From Bacillus pseudomycoides (GTDB lineage: Bacteria > Bacillota > Bacilli > Bacillales > Bacillaceae_G): DNA of 44,471 nucleotides. How positions within the stretch are numbered: position 1 is the stretch's first letter; each line of letters starts with the position of its first letter. The notes beneath the pieces are model-generated. The model saw nothing but the letters and a program-made list of their open reading frames with translations. It was not told where the DNA came from and did no database searches. Below, piece by piece: positions 35,278 through 44,471 of the stretch. The DNA lies in assembly GCF_002551005.1 (NCBI RefSeq), contig NZ_NVOY01000014.1:8680-53150 (forward strand). Direction: 5' to 3'. Made by a program: the position numbers and the translations under genes.

Positions 35278-36693
35278 TTACTTCATGCTTTCTAAAAGCT
35301 CTTGTTCGTAATCATAAAGAGCCGTCGGATAATCCCCATTAAAGTAAGCCATACATAAACCGCCATATTTCCCTTCATACGGGCGGCCAATTGCTTCGAT
35401 TAAGCCATCTTCACTTAAAAATGTTAAAGAATCTGCTCCAATGATCTCACGAATTTCTTCTATCGAATGATTTGCTGCAATTAATTCTTTTCTTGTTTGA
35501 ATATCAATTCCATAGAAGCACGGATACTTAAGAGGCGGCGAAGCAATTCTTACGTGCACTTCTGTTGCCCCAGCCTCACGAAGCATGCGAACAATTCGCT
35601 TGCTTGTTGTACCACGCACTATCGAATCATCAATCATAACAACACGTTTACCTTCAACAACACCGCGTACTGCCGAAAGTTTCATTTTTACCCCTTGTTC
35701 ACGCAACTCTTGAGAAGGTTGAATAAACGTACGTCCAACATAACGATTTTTAATTAAACCTAATTCATAAGGGATTCCAGTTGCTTCTGCATAGCCGATT
35801 GCCGCCGAAATACTAGAATCTGGTACACCAGTTACAACATCTGCTTCAACTGGCGCTTCATTTGCTAACAATTTCCCCATGTTTTTACGTGCGGCATGAA
35901 CGTTAACACCAGCAATGTTTGAATCAGGGCGCGCGAAGTAAATATACTCCATACTACAAATCGCATGCTCTACATCATTTGTATAGCGATCTACGTGTAT
36001 TCCCTCATCATTGATAACAATGATTTCTCCAGGCTCTACATCACGAATGTATGTTGCACCAACAACATCAAATGCACATGTTTCAGATGCTACAACGTAT
36101 GCATCTCCCATCTTTCCAATCGAAAGCGGACGGAACCCATTCGGATCTAATGCAACAATCATTTCGTTTCCTGTTAATAACAAATAGGCAAAAGCACCTT
36201 TTACTTTGTTTAATGCATCTTTTACACTTTCAATTAACGTACCTTTTGTATTACGTTTAATTAGATGAAGCAATACTTCTGTATCCGAACTTGTTTGAAA
36301 AATACTTCCCTCTGCCTCTAATTCACGGCGAAGCATTTTAGCATTAATTAAATTACCGTTATGCGCTAATGCCATACTATGGTCTGAAAAGCGGAATAAC
36401 AACGGTTGGACATTCGCCACTTCAGCGCCGCCCGCTGTTGCATAACGAACGTGCCCAATTGCTGATTTTCCATTTAAATCATCTAGCTCACCGCGTGAAA
36501 ACACTTCTGATATTAAACCAAGCCCTCTATGACCAATGATTTTCTCCCCATTATTTACAACAATGCCAGCGCCTTCTTGACCACGGTGCTGCAAACTATG
36601 CAACCCGTAATACGTAACTTGTGCTGCATTTTCATGCCCCCAAATTCCAAAAACGCCGCATTCTTCATTTAGCCCCTTTATTTCATTAAGCAT
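35278..36693 (-). CDS. purF: Amidophosphoribosyltransferase
   Basis: A 471-aa enzyme, the first committed step: PRPP + glutamine to phosphoribosylamine. It starts [19 protein letters not shown]: an 11-residue propeptide is removed, exposing the Cys12 nucleophile of the glutaminase domain, as in B. subtilis. PRPP motif [14 protein letters not shown] (about 352-365). The form with conserved Cys residues that hold the [4Fe-4S] cluster ([14 protein letters not shown]-terminal region) is expected. ATG at 36693 with AAAGGGG 8 bases upstream; it lies inside the purL end (16-base overlap). Confidence 0.96.
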   Translation of the reverse strand: MLNEIKGLNEECGVFGIWGHENAAQVTYYGLHSLQHRGQEGAGIVVNNGEKIIGHRGLGLISEVFSRGELDDLNGKSAIGHVRYATAGGAEVANVQPLLFRFSDHSMALAHNGNLINAKMLRRELEAEGSIFQTSSDTEVLLHLIKRNTKGTLIESVKDALNKVKGAFAYLLLTGNEMIVALDPNGFRPLSIGKMGDAYVVASETCAFDVVGATYIRDVEPGEIIVINDEGIHVDRYTNDVEHAICSMEYIYFARPDSNIAGVNVHAARKNMGKLLANEAPVEADVVTGVPDSSISAAIGYAEATGIPYELGLIKNRYVGRTFIQPSQELREQGVKMKLSAVRGVVEGKRVVMIDDSIVRGTTSKRIVRMLREAGATEVHVRIASPPLKYPCFYGIDIQTRKELIAANHSIEEIREIIGADSLTFLSEDGLIEAIGRPYEGKYGGLCMAYFNGDYPTALYDYEQELLESMK

Positions 36694-38897
36694 GGAATAG
36701 CCCCTTTCCAAGCCGTTCTCATTTCATCAACATCTGCTGTAAGCAATACTTCATTTTCTTCATTAAGAATTGTTAATTGGTTTGCGCTTGTTACTTCCCC
36801 AACACAAAGTGCATCTACCATATTTTCAAACGCTTCTTTTTGCTCGCGTTTTACGGTAACAATAAAGCGAGATTGTGATTCTGCAAATAACATCGCTGTC
36901 GTTTCCCCAGCTAATTTCACATCTGCACCTAATCCGTTTGCCCCCATTGCACTTTCTGCGAACGCAACTGCTAATCCGCCTTCTGCAACGTCATGCGCTG
37001 ATTGTACAAGTCCATCTTGAATCGCTGCTAATAATTGCTTTTGACGTTTTTCTTCTACTTCTAAGTCGATGCTTGGTGCCTGACCGAAAATCTTTCCATA
37101 CACCATCTTTTGCAATTCGCTGCCGCCAAACTCCGCTTTTGTTTCACCGATTACATAAACGAGATCACCAGCTTGCTTAAACTCTTGCGTTGTTACATGC
37201 TTTACATCATGTACAAGACCAACCATACCAACAGTTGGTGTTGGATATACTGCTTCCCCACTGCGCTCATTGTACATTGATACGTTTCCACCAATAACAG
37301 GTGTATTTAACGTGCGGCACGCTTCACTCATACCATCTACTGACTTCTCAATTTGCCAGAAGATTTCTGGCTTTTCTGGGTTACCAAAGTTTAAGCAATC
37401 TGTAATTGCAAGTGGCTCACCGCCAGAACATACAATATTACGAGCTGCTTCTGCTACAGCAATTTTTCCGCCTACTTCTGGGTCTAAATAAATGTAGCGA
37501 GAGTTACAATCCGTTGTCATTGCTAATGCTTTATTTGTTTCGCGAACACGAACAACCGCTGCGTCAGACCCTGGTGTAACAACTGTGTTTGTGCGTACTT
37601 GGTAATCATATTGATCATATACCCACTCTTTACTTGCAATCGTTGGTTGCTGAAGTAAAGAAAGTAATGTTTCTTTATAGTTTTCTACTTTTGGTGTTTC
37701 CATCTTCATTTGTTGGAACTCTGCAAAATACGCTGCTTCTTTTGAAGGCTTATGATAAACAGGTGCTTCCTCTGCTAATGCATCAGCCGGCACTTCCGCA
37801 ACCATTTCACCTTTATGGAATAAACGAAGCATTTTATCTTCTGTTACTTTCCCCATTGTTACTGCTGCAAGGCCGTATTTTTCAAATAACTCTACAATCT
37901 CTTGTTCTCTACCTTTTTTCACGACGATTAACATACGCTCTTGTGATTCAGAAAGCATCATCTCGTATGGTGTCATACCTGTTTCACGCTGCGGTACATC
38001 ATCTAAATACATTTCAATACCCATACCTGCTTTACTTGCCATCTCTGCAGAAGATGATGTTAAGCCCGCCGCTCCCATATCTTGAATACCAACAAGTGCG
38101 TCAGATTTTACAAGCTCTAAGCACGCCTCGATTAAAAGCTTCTCCATAAATGGATCGCCTACTTGCACCGCTGGACGTTTTGCTTCAGAATCCTCAGATA
38201 GCTCTTCTGATGCAAACGTTGCACCGTGAATACCGTCACGTCCTGTTGAAGCACCAACATACATTACTGTATTACCGACACCGTGTGCTTGCCCTTTTTT
38301 TATATCTTCATGATTAATTAACCCAACGCACATTGCATTTACAAGTGGGTTTCCTTCATAGCATGGATCGAACTGTACTTCACCGCCAACAGTTGGAATA
38401 CCTATGCAGTTACCGTATCCTGCAATACCTGCTACAACTTCTTCAAATAAATATTTTACGCGCGGTGATTTTAGCTCACCGAAGCGAAGTGAATTTAACA
38501 TCGCAATTGGACGTGCTCCCATAGAAAACACATCACGGATAATACCGCCAACCCCAGTTGCTGCACCTTGATATGGCTCAATTGCAGATGGATGGTTATG
38601 ACTTTCCATTTTAAATACTACCGCTTGATTATCACCGATATCTACGATTCCAGCGCCTTCACCAGGACCTTGTAGTACACGTTCACCAGTCGTTGGAAAC
38701 TTACGAAGAACTGGCTTAGAATTTTTATAACTACAATGCTCTGACCACATAACAGAGAACAATCCTGTTTCTGTATAGTTTGGCAGACGTCCTAAAATCT
38801 TTTCAACCATGGCAAACTCTTCGTCTGTTAATCCCATTTCCGCATAAATGCGTTGTTCTTTAATTTGAGTTGGATTTGGTTCAAGCAGTAACGACAT
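36678..38897 (-). CDS. purL: Phosphoribosylformylglycinamidine synthase, large subunit
   Basis: A 739-aa small-type PurL, which works with PurQ and PurS to convert FGAR to FGAM. Motifs: [63 protein letters not shown], and [14 protein letters not shown] near the C-terminal ATP-binding half. ATG at 38897 overlaps the purQ end by 17 bases. Confidence 0.97.
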   Translation of the reverse strand: MSLLLEPNPTQIKEQRIYAEMGLTDEEFAMVEKILGRLPNYTETGLFSVMWSEHCSYKNSKPVLRKFPTTGERVLQGPGEGAGIVDIGDNQAVVFKMESHNHPSAIEPYQGAATGVGGIIRDVFSMGARPIAMLNSLRFGELKSPRVKYLFEEVVAGIAGYGNCIGIPTVGGEVQFDPCYEGNPLVNAMCVGLINHEDIKKGQAHGVGNTVMYVGASTGRDGIHGATFASEELSEDSEAKRPAVQVGDPFMEKLLIEACLELVKSDALVGIQDMGAAGLTSSSAEMASKAGMGIEMYLDDVPQRETGMTPYEMMLSESQERMLIVVKKGREQEIVELFEKYGLAAVTMGKVTEDKMLRLFHKGEMVAEVPADALAEEAPVYHKPSKEAAYFAEFQQMKMETPKVENYKETLLSLLQQPTIASKEWVYDQYDYQVRTNTVVTPGSDAAVVRVRETNKALAMTTDCNSRYIYLDPEVGGKIAVAEAARNIVCSGGEPLAITDCLNFGNPEKPEIFWQIEKSVDGMSEACRTLNTPVIGGNVSMYNERSGEAVYPTPTVGMVGLVHDVKHVTTQEFKQAGDLVYVIGETKAEFGGSELQKMVYGKIFGQAPSIDLEVEEKRQKQLLAAIQDGLVQSAHDVAEGGLAVAFAESAMGANGLGADVKLAGETTAMLFAESQSRFIVTVKREQKEAFENMVDALCVGEVTSANQLTILNEENEVLLTADVDEMRTAWKGAIPCLMK

Positions 38898-39564
38898 ATG
38901 TTTCCCTCCAATGTTTCAAAATAGATTGAAATACTTTTAGACCATCCGCTCCTCCAAGTAATTCATCAACAGCACGTTCTGGATGCGGCATCATACCAAG
39001 TACATTTCCTTGTTCATTTACAATCCCTGCAATATCTGAAACGCTTCCGTTTGGATTCTCTACATAACGGAAGGCAATTTGATTATTTTCTTCTAACTGT
39101 TTCAACGTTGCTTCATCACAGTAGTAGTTTCCTTCACCATGAGCGATTGGAATATCGATCACTTCATCTTTCTCATATTGTGATGTAAACATTGTTGTAT
39201 TATTTTCAACACGAAGCTGAACAGTACGGCACATAAATTTTAAGTTTTTATTGCGAATTAATGCACCAGGCAATAAGCCAGACTCTACTAAAATTTGAAA
39301 ACCGTTACATACACCTAAGATTGGTTTTCCTGCTTCAGCTGCTTTTCGTACACCTTTCATTACGTTTGCAAAGCGAGAAATAGCTCCGCAGCGAAGGTAA
39401 TCTCCGTAAGAGAAACCACCTGGTAGTAAAATTGCATCGTACTGATCTAAGTTTTCTTCACTATGCCAAACGTAGTCTACATCTTGGCCAAGCTCATCTT
39501 TAATTGCATGAAACATATCTACGTCACAGTTCGAACCTGGGAAAACGATTACGGCAAATTTCAC
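38881..39564 (-). CDS. purQ: Phosphoribosylformylglycinamidine synthase, glutaminase subunit
   Basis: A 227-aa class I glutamine amidotransferase that supplies ammonia to PurL. Motifs: [27 protein letters not shown], nucleophile Cys in [15 protein letters not shown], and the His/Glu pair in GMMPHPERA. Overlaps purS by 4 bases and purL by 17. Confidence 0.97.
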   Translation of the reverse strand: MKFAVIVFPGSNCDVDMFHAIKDELGQDVDYVWHSEENLDQYDAILLPGGFSYGDYLRCGAISRFANVMKGVRKAAEAGKPILGVCNGFQILVESGLLPGALIRNKNLKFMCRTVQLRVENNTTMFTSQYEKDEVIDIPIAHGEGNYYCDEATLKQLEENNQIAFRYVENPNGSVSDIAGIVNEQGNVLGMMPHPERAVDELLGGADGLKVFQSILKHWRETYVVTA

Positions 39565-39815
39565 TGCGCGACAACCTCCTCAACTTCATAGCGATAATCT
39601 TCAATCACTACGTTCGTTAATAATTTTTCGCACATTTCTTTTACCATTGCATCAATATCTGTAACTGATTTATCAATTGTTAGTTCCATATATTTACCAA
39701 TACGAACATCTTGTACTTCTGTAAAGGAAAGACTATGAAGTGCTCCTTTTACCGCTGTTCCTTGTGGATCTAATACACTTTCTCTTAACGTTACATATAC
39801 CTTTACTTTATACAT
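39561..39815 (-). CDS. purS: Phosphoribosylformylglycinamidine synthase subunit PurS
   Basis: An 84-aa small subunit ([20 protein letters not shown]...) that bridges PurQ and PurL; the [11 protein letters not shown] and [12 protein letters not shown] segments are characteristic. Overlaps purC by 8 bases and purQ by 4. Confidence 0.96.
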   Translation of the reverse strand: MYKVKVYVTLRESVLDPQGTAVKGALHSLSFTEVQDVRIGKYMELTIDKSVTDIDAMVKEMCEKLLTNVVIEDYRYEVEEVVAQ

Positions 39816-40527
39816 GTGAAGCTCCCCCTAATCGTTTTAAAATCTCTTCATAAGCCTCTGTTAAATTACCAAGATCGCGACGGAATACATCTTTATCAAA
39901 TTTTTCATTGCTCGCTTCATCCCATAAGCGGCATGTATCTGGTGAAATCTCATCCGCTAATAAAATTTCTCCATCTTCTGTTACACCGAACTCTAATTTG
40001 AAATCTACTAATCTTACACGACAGCTTGCGAAATGCTCAATCAATACTTGATTGATTTGTAGAGCTTTTTCTCGTAATATGCTTACTTGCTCTGGCGTTG
40101 CAACGTTCAACACACGAATATGATCTTCTGTTACAAGAGGATCCCCTAAATCATCATCTTTGTAGTAAAGTTCGACGATTGGTGTTGTAAGTGTAGTGCC
40201 TTCTTCCATACCTAGTCGTTTTGAAAGACTACCCGCAATCACATTTCTTGTGACAACTTCTAATGGAATAATGCTTACTTTTTTTACAATTTGTTCTGTT
40301 TCTGATATTTTCTCAACAAAGTGTGTTTTGATTCCCTCTTCTTGTAACTTTCTGAATAAAAGAGTTGTAATCTCATTGTTCAGACGACCTTTTCCTGTAA
40401 TCGTTGCTTTCTTTTCCCCATTGAAAGCAGTAGCACTATCTTTATACTCTACCCAAACCATATCTGCTGCTTCTGTACGATAAATTCTTTTTGCTTTACC
40501 TTCATACAGCAATTCTAGCTTTTGCAT
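39808..40527 (-). CDS. purC: SAICAR synthetase
   Basis: A 239-aa enzyme that adds aspartate to CAIR with ATP. Motifs: YEGKAKRIYRTE, GKGRLNNEITTLLF, VVTRNVIAGSLSKRLG, LVDFKLEFG, LADEISPDTCRLWD. ATG at 40527 with GGGGG upstream; an upstream in-frame extension (to 40584) reads into the leader and has no site. A perfect hairpin lies just upstream (40578-40607). Confidence 0.96.
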   Translation of the reverse strand: MQKLELLYEGKAKRIYRTEAADMVWVEYKDSATAFNGEKKATITGKGRLNNEITTLLFRKLQEEGIKTHFVEKISETEQIVKKVSIIPLEVVTRNVIAGSLSKRLGMEEGTTLTTPIVELYYKDDDLGDPLVTEDHIRVLNVATPEQVSILREKALQINQVLIEHFASCRVRLVDFKLEFGVTEDGEILLADEISPDTCRLWDEASNEKFDKDVFRRDLGNLTEAYEEILKRLGGASHV

Positions 40528-40577
40528 TTCGCAAGCCCCCTGTAGTTTGAAAAATGTGAATAGTATATTTATAAAGA

Positions 40578-40607
40578 ATGGCACAGAATGAAACGATTCT
40601 GTGCCAT
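40578..40607 (-). terminator. Perfect hairpin between purB and purC
   Basis: ATGGCACAGAAT / ATTCTGTGCCAT, 12-bp arms, 6-base loop, 15 bases after the purB stop. The following minus-strand sequence (TCTTTATAAATAT) is a weak U-tract, so attenuation or mRNA-end protection is more likely than full termination. Confidence 0.55.
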
Positions 40608-40621
40608 ATAAAATTATCAGC

Positions 40622-41923
40622 TTAGTTCAAGCCAAGACGTTCAAAAATTGTATCAACATGTTGTAAGTGATGTTCATAGTTGAAACATTCATTGATTTCT
40701 TCTTGTGTTAATTTGCTTGTAATACGCTCGTCAGCTTCTACAAGCTCTTTAAATTGTACTTGCGTTTCCCATGCTTCCATCGCTTTAGGTTGTACAATAT
40801 CATAAGCTTCTTCACGTACCATACCTTTGTCGATTAACGTAAGCATTACGCGCTGGGAGTAAATTAGGCCGTATGTTCTTTCCATGTTACGTTTCATGTT
40901 CTCTGGGAATACCGTTAAGTTTTTCACGATATTACCGAAACGATTTAACATGTAATTTAACGCGATTGTTGCATCTGGTAAAATAACACGCTCTGCAGAA
41001 GAGTGTGAAATATCACGTTCATGCCATAATGGAACATTCTCGTAAGATGTCATCATATAACCACGGATAACACGAGCTAAACCAGTCATATTTTCAGAAC
41101 CGATTGGATTTCGTTTATGTGGCATTGCAGAAGAACCTTTTTGTCCTTTCGCAAATGACTCTTCCACTTCACGTGTTTCACTCTTTTGTAAACCGCGAAT
41201 TTCAACTGCCATTTTCTCAATAGATGTTGCGATTAATGCAAGTGTTGACATGTAATGTGCATGACGATCACGTTGCAATGTTTGTGTTGAAATCGGAGCT
41301 GCTTCTAACCCTAAGTTTTCACAAACATATTTTTCTACGAATGGATTAATGTTCGCGAATGTACCAACTGCACCAGACAATTTACCAACGCGAACTGTAT
41401 CAGCTGCTTGTTTAAAACGTTCTAAGTTACGTTTCATTTCTTCATACCAAAGACCAAGTTTTAAACCAAATGTTGTTGGTTCTGCATGAACACCGTGCGT
41501 TCTTCCCATCATAATTGTGTATTTATGTTCTTTTGCTTTGTTAGCTAAAATAGTAATGAAATTTTCTAAGTCGCTTAGTAGAATTTCATTTGCTTGTTTT
41601 AAGATATAAGATAAAGCTGTATCTACTACGTCTGTAGATGTTAAACCGTAATGTACCCATTTACGTTCTTCACCTAATGCTGGTGTTTCAGATACTGCAC
41701 GAGTAAACGCTACAACATCATGACGCGTTTCTTGTTCAATTTCATAAATACGATCAATATCGAAAGATGCATTTTCACGAAGCTTTTTCACATCTTCTTT
41801 CGGAATATCGCCAAGCTCAGCCCATGCTTCACAAGCTAAAATTTCAACTTCTAACCACGCTTTAAATTTGTTTTCTTCCGTCCAAATCGCACCCATCTCA
41901 GGGCGTGTATAACGACTAATCAT
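40622..41923 (-). CDS. purB: Adenylosuccinate lyase
   Basis: A 433-aa enzyme of two steps: SAICAR to AICAR and adenylosuccinate to AMP. Motifs: [34 protein letters not shown], and the signature [21 protein letters not shown] at 41923 with GGAGG 7 bases upstream; it overlaps purK by 4 bases. An upstream extension (to 41959) lies inside purK and has no ribosome binding site. Confidence 0.97.
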   Translation of the reverse strand: MISRYTRPEMGAIWTEENKFKAWLEVEILACEAWAELGDIPKEDVKKLRENASFDIDRIYEIEQETRHDVVAFTRAVSETPALGEERKWVHYGLTSTDVVDTALSYILKQANEILLSDLENFITILANKAKEHKYTIMMGRTHGVHAEPTTFGLKLGLWYEEMKRNLERFKQAADTVRVGKLSGAVGTFANINPFVEKYVCENLGLEAAPISTQTLQRDRHAHYMSTLALIATSIEKMAVEIRGLQKSETREVEESFAKGQKGSSAMPHKRNPIGSENMTGLARVIRGYMMTSYENVPLWHERDISHSSAERVILPDATIALNYMLNRFGNIVKNLTVFPENMKRNMERTYGLIYSQRVMLTLIDKGMVREEAYDIVQPKAMEAWETQVQFKELVEADERITSKLTQEEINECFNYEHHLQHVDTIFERLGLN

Positions 41924-43071
41924 CTTTTTCCCTCCAACAGTTGTTCTTGATGGTCCCAAATATGCAAACTCTGCGCTTTTTCTAAAGCAACTTCAATCTT
42001 ATCATTTAAAATGTTAACGTGCCCCATTTTACGCTGCGGTTTTGCTTCTTCTTTACCATATAAATGCAAGTAACACCCGGTTAATCTATTCACTTGCTTT
42101 AGGACTCCCTCTATATGTTCGCCTAAAATGTTTACCATGACAACTGGTTTTAACAAAATTGTTTCTCCAAGAGATAAATTACAGATTGCTCGAATATGTT
42201 GTCCGAATTGACTGATTTCACATGCATCAATCGTATAGTGCCCAGAATTGTGCGGCCTTGGTGCTAACTCATTAATATAAATGTCACCATTTGCTGTAGC
42301 AAACATTTCTACTGCTAGTGTTCCCACCAGTTTTAATTCATTCGCAAGTACCTGTGCACATGCAATTGCTTTTTGTGAAAGTGCTTCTGTGATGCGAGCT
42401 GGTACGATGGATTCATGTAAAATGTTATTTACATGAATATTTTCAGCTACTGGAAATACCTTCGTTTCACCACTAACACTGCGAGTGACAATAACTGATA
42501 CTTCTTTTTCAAATGGCACCCATTTTTCAAGAATACATTCAGCTTGATTTACAAGTTCCCTTGCTCTTACAACATCCGCTTCGCTTCTTAAAACAACTTG
42601 CCCTTTCCCGTCATATCCCCCTGTTGTTGTTTTTAACACACAAGGAAAGGAAAGTTCCGTAATTGCTTCTAAAAGTGCATCTTGCGTCTGCACGAGTCTA
42701 TATGGTGCGACTGGTAAGCCAACATTCACGATTGCATTCTTTTCTGTAAAACGATTTTGCGTTTTATTTAACAACTGACTACCTTGTGGTAAATACGCAT
42801 GTTTTTCAAGCCATTGTAAACATCTATAATCAATATTTTCAAATTCATATGTGATAACATCGCTTATTTCCGCTAAATGCTGAATCGCTTTCAAATCATC
42901 ATATGCTGCAACAATTTCAATATCAGCAACTTGTGCACATGGCGAATGCTTTGCCGGATCTAGTACAGCAATTTTATAACCCATTTCCTTCGCTGCTAGC
43001 GCCATCATTCTTCCAAGCTGGCCACCGCCAATAATTCCAATTGTTTTTCCAGGTAAAATGATTCTTGTCAT
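41920..43071 (-). CDS. purK: N5-carboxyaminoimidazole ribonucleotide synthase
   Basis: A 383-aa ATP-grasp enzyme: AIR + bicarbonate + ATP to N5-CAIR. Motifs: [38 protein letters not shown], and [25 protein letters not shown]. Overlaps purE and purB by 4 bases each. Confidence 0.96.
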   Translation of the reverse strand: MTRIILPGKTIGIIGGGQLGRMMALAAKEMGYKIAVLDPAKHSPCAQVADIEIVAAYDDLKAIQHLAEISDVITYEFENIDYRCLQWLEKHAYLPQGSQLLNKTQNRFTEKNAIVNVGLPVAPYRLVQTQDALLEAITELSFPCVLKTTTGGYDGKGQVVLRSEADVVRARELVNQAECILEKWVPFEKEVSVIVTRSVSGETKVFPVAENIHVNNILHESIVPARITEALSQKAIACAQVLANELKLVGTLAVEMFATANGDIYINELAPRPHNSGHYTIDACEISQFGQHIRAICNLSLGETILLKPVVMVNILGEHIEGVLKQVNRLTGCYLHLYGKEEAKPQRKMGHVNILNDKIEVALEKAQSLHIWDHQEQLLEGKR

Positions 43072-43553
43072 ATCAGTTCACTACCTTCACGCACATTTTT
43101 CTCAATTGCTTCTCTTCTCAATTCTAATGCATCATGTATATCATCATGAAATGATCCGAGTATTTGTGCTGCAAGTAGTCCTGCGTTTGTTGCACCAGCC
43201 TTACCGATCGCGACAGTCGCCACCGGAACCCCTCCTGGCATTTGAACGATAGACAGTAACGAATCTAAACCATTTAACGCTTTTGATTGAACAGGAACAC
43301 CGATTACAGGAAGATTTGTCTTCGCTGCAACCATCCCTGGTAAATGAGCGGCTCCCCCAGCTCCAGCAATAATAACTTTTAATCCACGTTCACGAGCTGT
43401 TTCTGCATATTCAAACATATAATCTGGAGTCCGATGAGCGGATACAACTTTCTTCTCATACGGAATGTTTAATTCATCTAAAATGTCACAAGCATATTTC
43501 ATTGTTTCCCAGTCTGACGTGCTTCCCATTATGATTCCAACTAGTGATTTCAT
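43068..43553 (-). CDS. purE: N5-CAIR mutase (PurE class I)
   Basis: A 161-aa enzyme that isomerises N5-CAIR to CAIR; the presence of purK identifies the class I form. Motifs: [76 protein letters not shown] (key residues only). First gene of the operon; ATG at 43553 with CGGGGGGA upstream. A TTG at 43574 in frame lies before that site and is not used. Confidence 0.96.
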   Translation of the reverse strand: MKSLVGIIMGSTSDWETMKYACDILDELNIPYEKKVVSAHRTPDYMFEYAETARERGLKVIIAGAGGAAHLPGMVAAKTNLPVIGVPVQSKALNGLDSLLSIVQMPGGVPVATVAIGKAGATNAGLLAAQILGSFHDDIHDALELRREAIEKNVREGSELI

Positions 43554-43576
43554 ATTAGAATCCCCCCGATTCAAAT

Positions 43577-43637
43577 AAAAAAAGCCTGAAATAGAACATT
43601 TTCTCTTTTACTATGAGAGAAAGCGCTCTACTCAGGC
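43577..43637 (-). terminator. Riboswitch expression platform (terminator and antiterminator)
   Basis: Minus strand ATGCCTGA ... TCAGGC with a long stem, then T7. The left arm of the alternative fold is CTATGAGGGAAAG at the aptamer 3' side (43671-43683); it pairs with CTTTCTCTCATAG (about 43612-43624) inside the terminator with one G-U pair. Ligand binding sequesters CTATGAGG in P1 and lets the terminator form. Confidence 0.85.
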
Positions 43638-43678
43638 ATATGTATCCCTTGTGAATAGAAAAATACCGAGTGACTTTC

Positions 43679-43747
43679 CCTCATAGTCTAACGAATAACG
43701 GTCGTTAGGTAGAGACTTGCAGGCCATATCCCCGCGATTATATGAGG
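43679..43747 (-). ncRNA. Guanine-type purine riboswitch aptamer before purE
   Basis: P1 is CCTCATA (43741-43747) with TATGAGG (43679-43685). Between them: TATAATCGCGGGGATATGG, CAAGTCTCTACC and the P3 hairpin CTAACGAC ... GTTAG, then GACTATGAGG. These match the purine riboswitch core. The specificity base is C (GAC-TATG; adenine riboswitches have U), so guanine/hypoxanthine is the expected ligand. With terminator at 43577-43637 this gives feedback control of the whole pur operon. Confidence 0.93.
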
Positions 43748-43773
43748 TGCGATATAATATTGTTTCTACCGTT

Positions 43774-43803
43774 ATATTAACAGGTGTTATTCAAACATGT
43801 CAA
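43774..43803 (-). promoter_or_regulatory. Sigma-A promoter of the pur operon
   Basis: TTGACA (43798-43803), 17 bases to TTAATA or 18 to TAATAT (43774-43780). The transcript would start about 20 bases before the aptamer. Confidence 0.8.
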
Positions 43804-43804
43804 C

Positions 43805-43850
43805 AAATAATCGAATGTTTTTTATCCAGCACATTATAACGTTCGTGTTT
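43805..43850 (-). promoter_or_regulatory. Two divergent PurBoxes (PurR sites)
   Basis: Minus strand ACACGAACGTT (core CGAAC, 43841-43846 region) and, inverted, AATCGAATGTTT (core CGAAT, 43812-43816), about 25-30 bases apart core to core. This head-to-head pair upstream of the -35 is the arrangement expected for B. subtilis-type PurR, which releases DNA when PRPP is high. Confidence 0.65.
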
Positions 43851-44093
43851 TAGTTATAATAAAAAGAAGAACCGAAAAAATATGCAAAAAAGGAAGGGAA
43901 TTAAAGAAGAAATGCGAGAATATATGCAATTTAACTTACATAACGATTCACTATATAAATAGGAAGGATTACATTCAAAAACAATTCAAAGTTATTGCAG
44001 TTGGAGATATAGCAGGAACTACTTTTTGTATATTTAAGCATTGCCTATGATACTATTATTATAAATTCACACTAATTTATAGGTGGTTTAATT
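43851..44093. other. Gap with no convincing gene
   Basis: About 240 bases upstream of the small membrane protein gene. A 26-codon frame (43882-43962, MQKRKGIKEEMREYMQ...) and an open stretch ending at 44048-44050 (...FKVIAVGDIAGTTFCIF...) occur in different frames, neither with a good ribosome binding site. They could be the remains of a gene with a frameshift, or chance. No repeat or terminator is obvious in it. Confidence 0.3.
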
Positions 44094-44372
44094 ATGAGGG
44101 AACTTAACATATTGTCATATTTATGTTTTTCTATCGCAATAACTGCTGCAATTATTGCATCCTCTTTTATAACATCTGACTTTTTCTATTCTCATTATTT
44201 AAAACTTATACTTTTTGTAGAAATAATCAGTCCCATTATCGGAATTATTTTAGGTTCTTTCGGAAAACCTGGAAAGCCAAAACAAATTGCTATTATTTTA
44301 AACAGCATCTTCTTTATTCTTTTTTCACTTTTGGCATTGCTAAATTTATGGATTATGATATTTGGCAAATAA
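44094..44372 (+). CDS. Small membrane protein, function unknown
   Basis: A 92-aa hydrophobic protein with three predicted membrane helices (about 5-25, 34-53 and 66-89) and a short basic loop GKPGKPKQ (57-64) before the third. ATG at 44094 after ATAGGTGG with 6-8 base spacing. Not recognised; it resembles many small B. cereus group membrane proteins. Followed at once by a repeat/terminator. Confidence 0.7.
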   Translation: MRELNILSYLCFSIAITAAIIASSFITSDFFYSHYLKLILFVEIISPIIGIILGSFGKPGKPKQIAIILNSIFFILFSLLALLNLWIMIFGK

Positions 44373-44451
44373 AGTTCAACTAATACTCAGTGGGAGGGTT
44401 CTTCATCTCTCTCACTGATTAACTGCTCGTTAATACGGGATAAAAATGAAC
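44371..44451 (+). repeat. Short form of the repeat at 1641-1800
   Basis: AAAGTTCAACTAATACTCAGTG, a hairpin (CAGTGGGAG / CTCTCACTG type) and AACTGCTCGTTAATACGGGA correspond to both ends of the 1641-1800 element with about 90 internal bases missing. The hairpin can terminate the membrane protein gene. Confidence 0.6.
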
Positions 44452-44471
44452 ACAAAAAAACCTAAGTCGAA

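Noticed and set aside
37589-38149. 186-codon open frame on the plus strand
   Set aside because: It lies wholly opposite purL, has no ribosome binding site, and its composition is that of a complement of a coding gene.

Overview
This window comes from the chromosome of a Bacillus cereus group bacterium (B. cereus, B. thuringiensis, B. anthracis type). The evidence is low G+C content, strong GGAGG-type ribosome binding sites, many intrinsic terminators, B. cereus-type interspersed repeats, and a gene order I recognise: twin lipoprotein NodB deacetylases, ampS, a gabT-gabR-gabD cluster, gatCAB, pruA/rocA, pcrB-pcrA-ligA-camS and the complete pur operon. Most of it is core chromosome. I see no phage, plasmid, CRISPR array, rRNA or tRNA.

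Layout. 1-0.4 kb: the decayed 3' end of what looks like an anti-sigma factor gene, then a repeat. 0.5-5.1 kb (+): two paralogous lipoprotein polysaccharide deacetylases, an M29 aminopeptidase, and a DUF2089/membrane-protein pair. 5.2-10.1 kb (-): the GABA shunt genes gabD, gabR (sigma-54 activator) and gabT, each flanked by copies of one short repeat; gabT has a textbook -24/-12 promoter. 10.4-15.0 kb (-): diacylglycerol kinase and gatC-gatA-gatB for tRNA amidation. 15.2-19.0 kb: a YiaAB protein, then (+) marR, an ArsA/Get3-like ATPase broken by one in-frame TAA, a small protein, a cysteine hydrolase and a PH-like membrane protein. 19.0-21.5 kb (-): pruA/rocA with a near-consensus cre site, and a TauE/SafE transporter. 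21.7-27.9 kb (-): pcrB-pcrA-ligA-camS. 28.0-29.7 kb (+): a DUF2892 protein and an SPFH/Arc-family pair behind a 34-bp near-perfect palindrome. 29.7-30.3 kb (-): a lipoprotein. 30.5-43.6 kb (-): purEKBCSQLFMNHD in that transcription order, preceded by a guanine-type riboswitch, a sigma-A promoter and two divergent PurBoxes. 43.9-44.4 kb: a probably non-coding stretch and a small membrane protein.

How the genes work together. The pur operon encodes all enzymes from PRPP to IMP plus PurS, purB overlapping the purEK unit. Its genes fall into overlapping blocks separated by gaps, and three of the gaps carry a hairpin. GabT and GabD convert GABA to succinate under GabR and sigma-54. PruA/RocA feeds proline and arginine carbon into glutamate. 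PcrA and LigA serve DNA repair and replication, and PcrB makes an archaeal-type lipid phosphate.

No clearly novel multi-gene system is present. The least explained items are: a matched pair of palindromic operators around marR and the broken ATPase; the palindrome of the SPFH/Arc pair; a double palindrome between gatB and dagK; a 20-21 bp periodic array inside the pur operon; and dense repeats around the gab genes.
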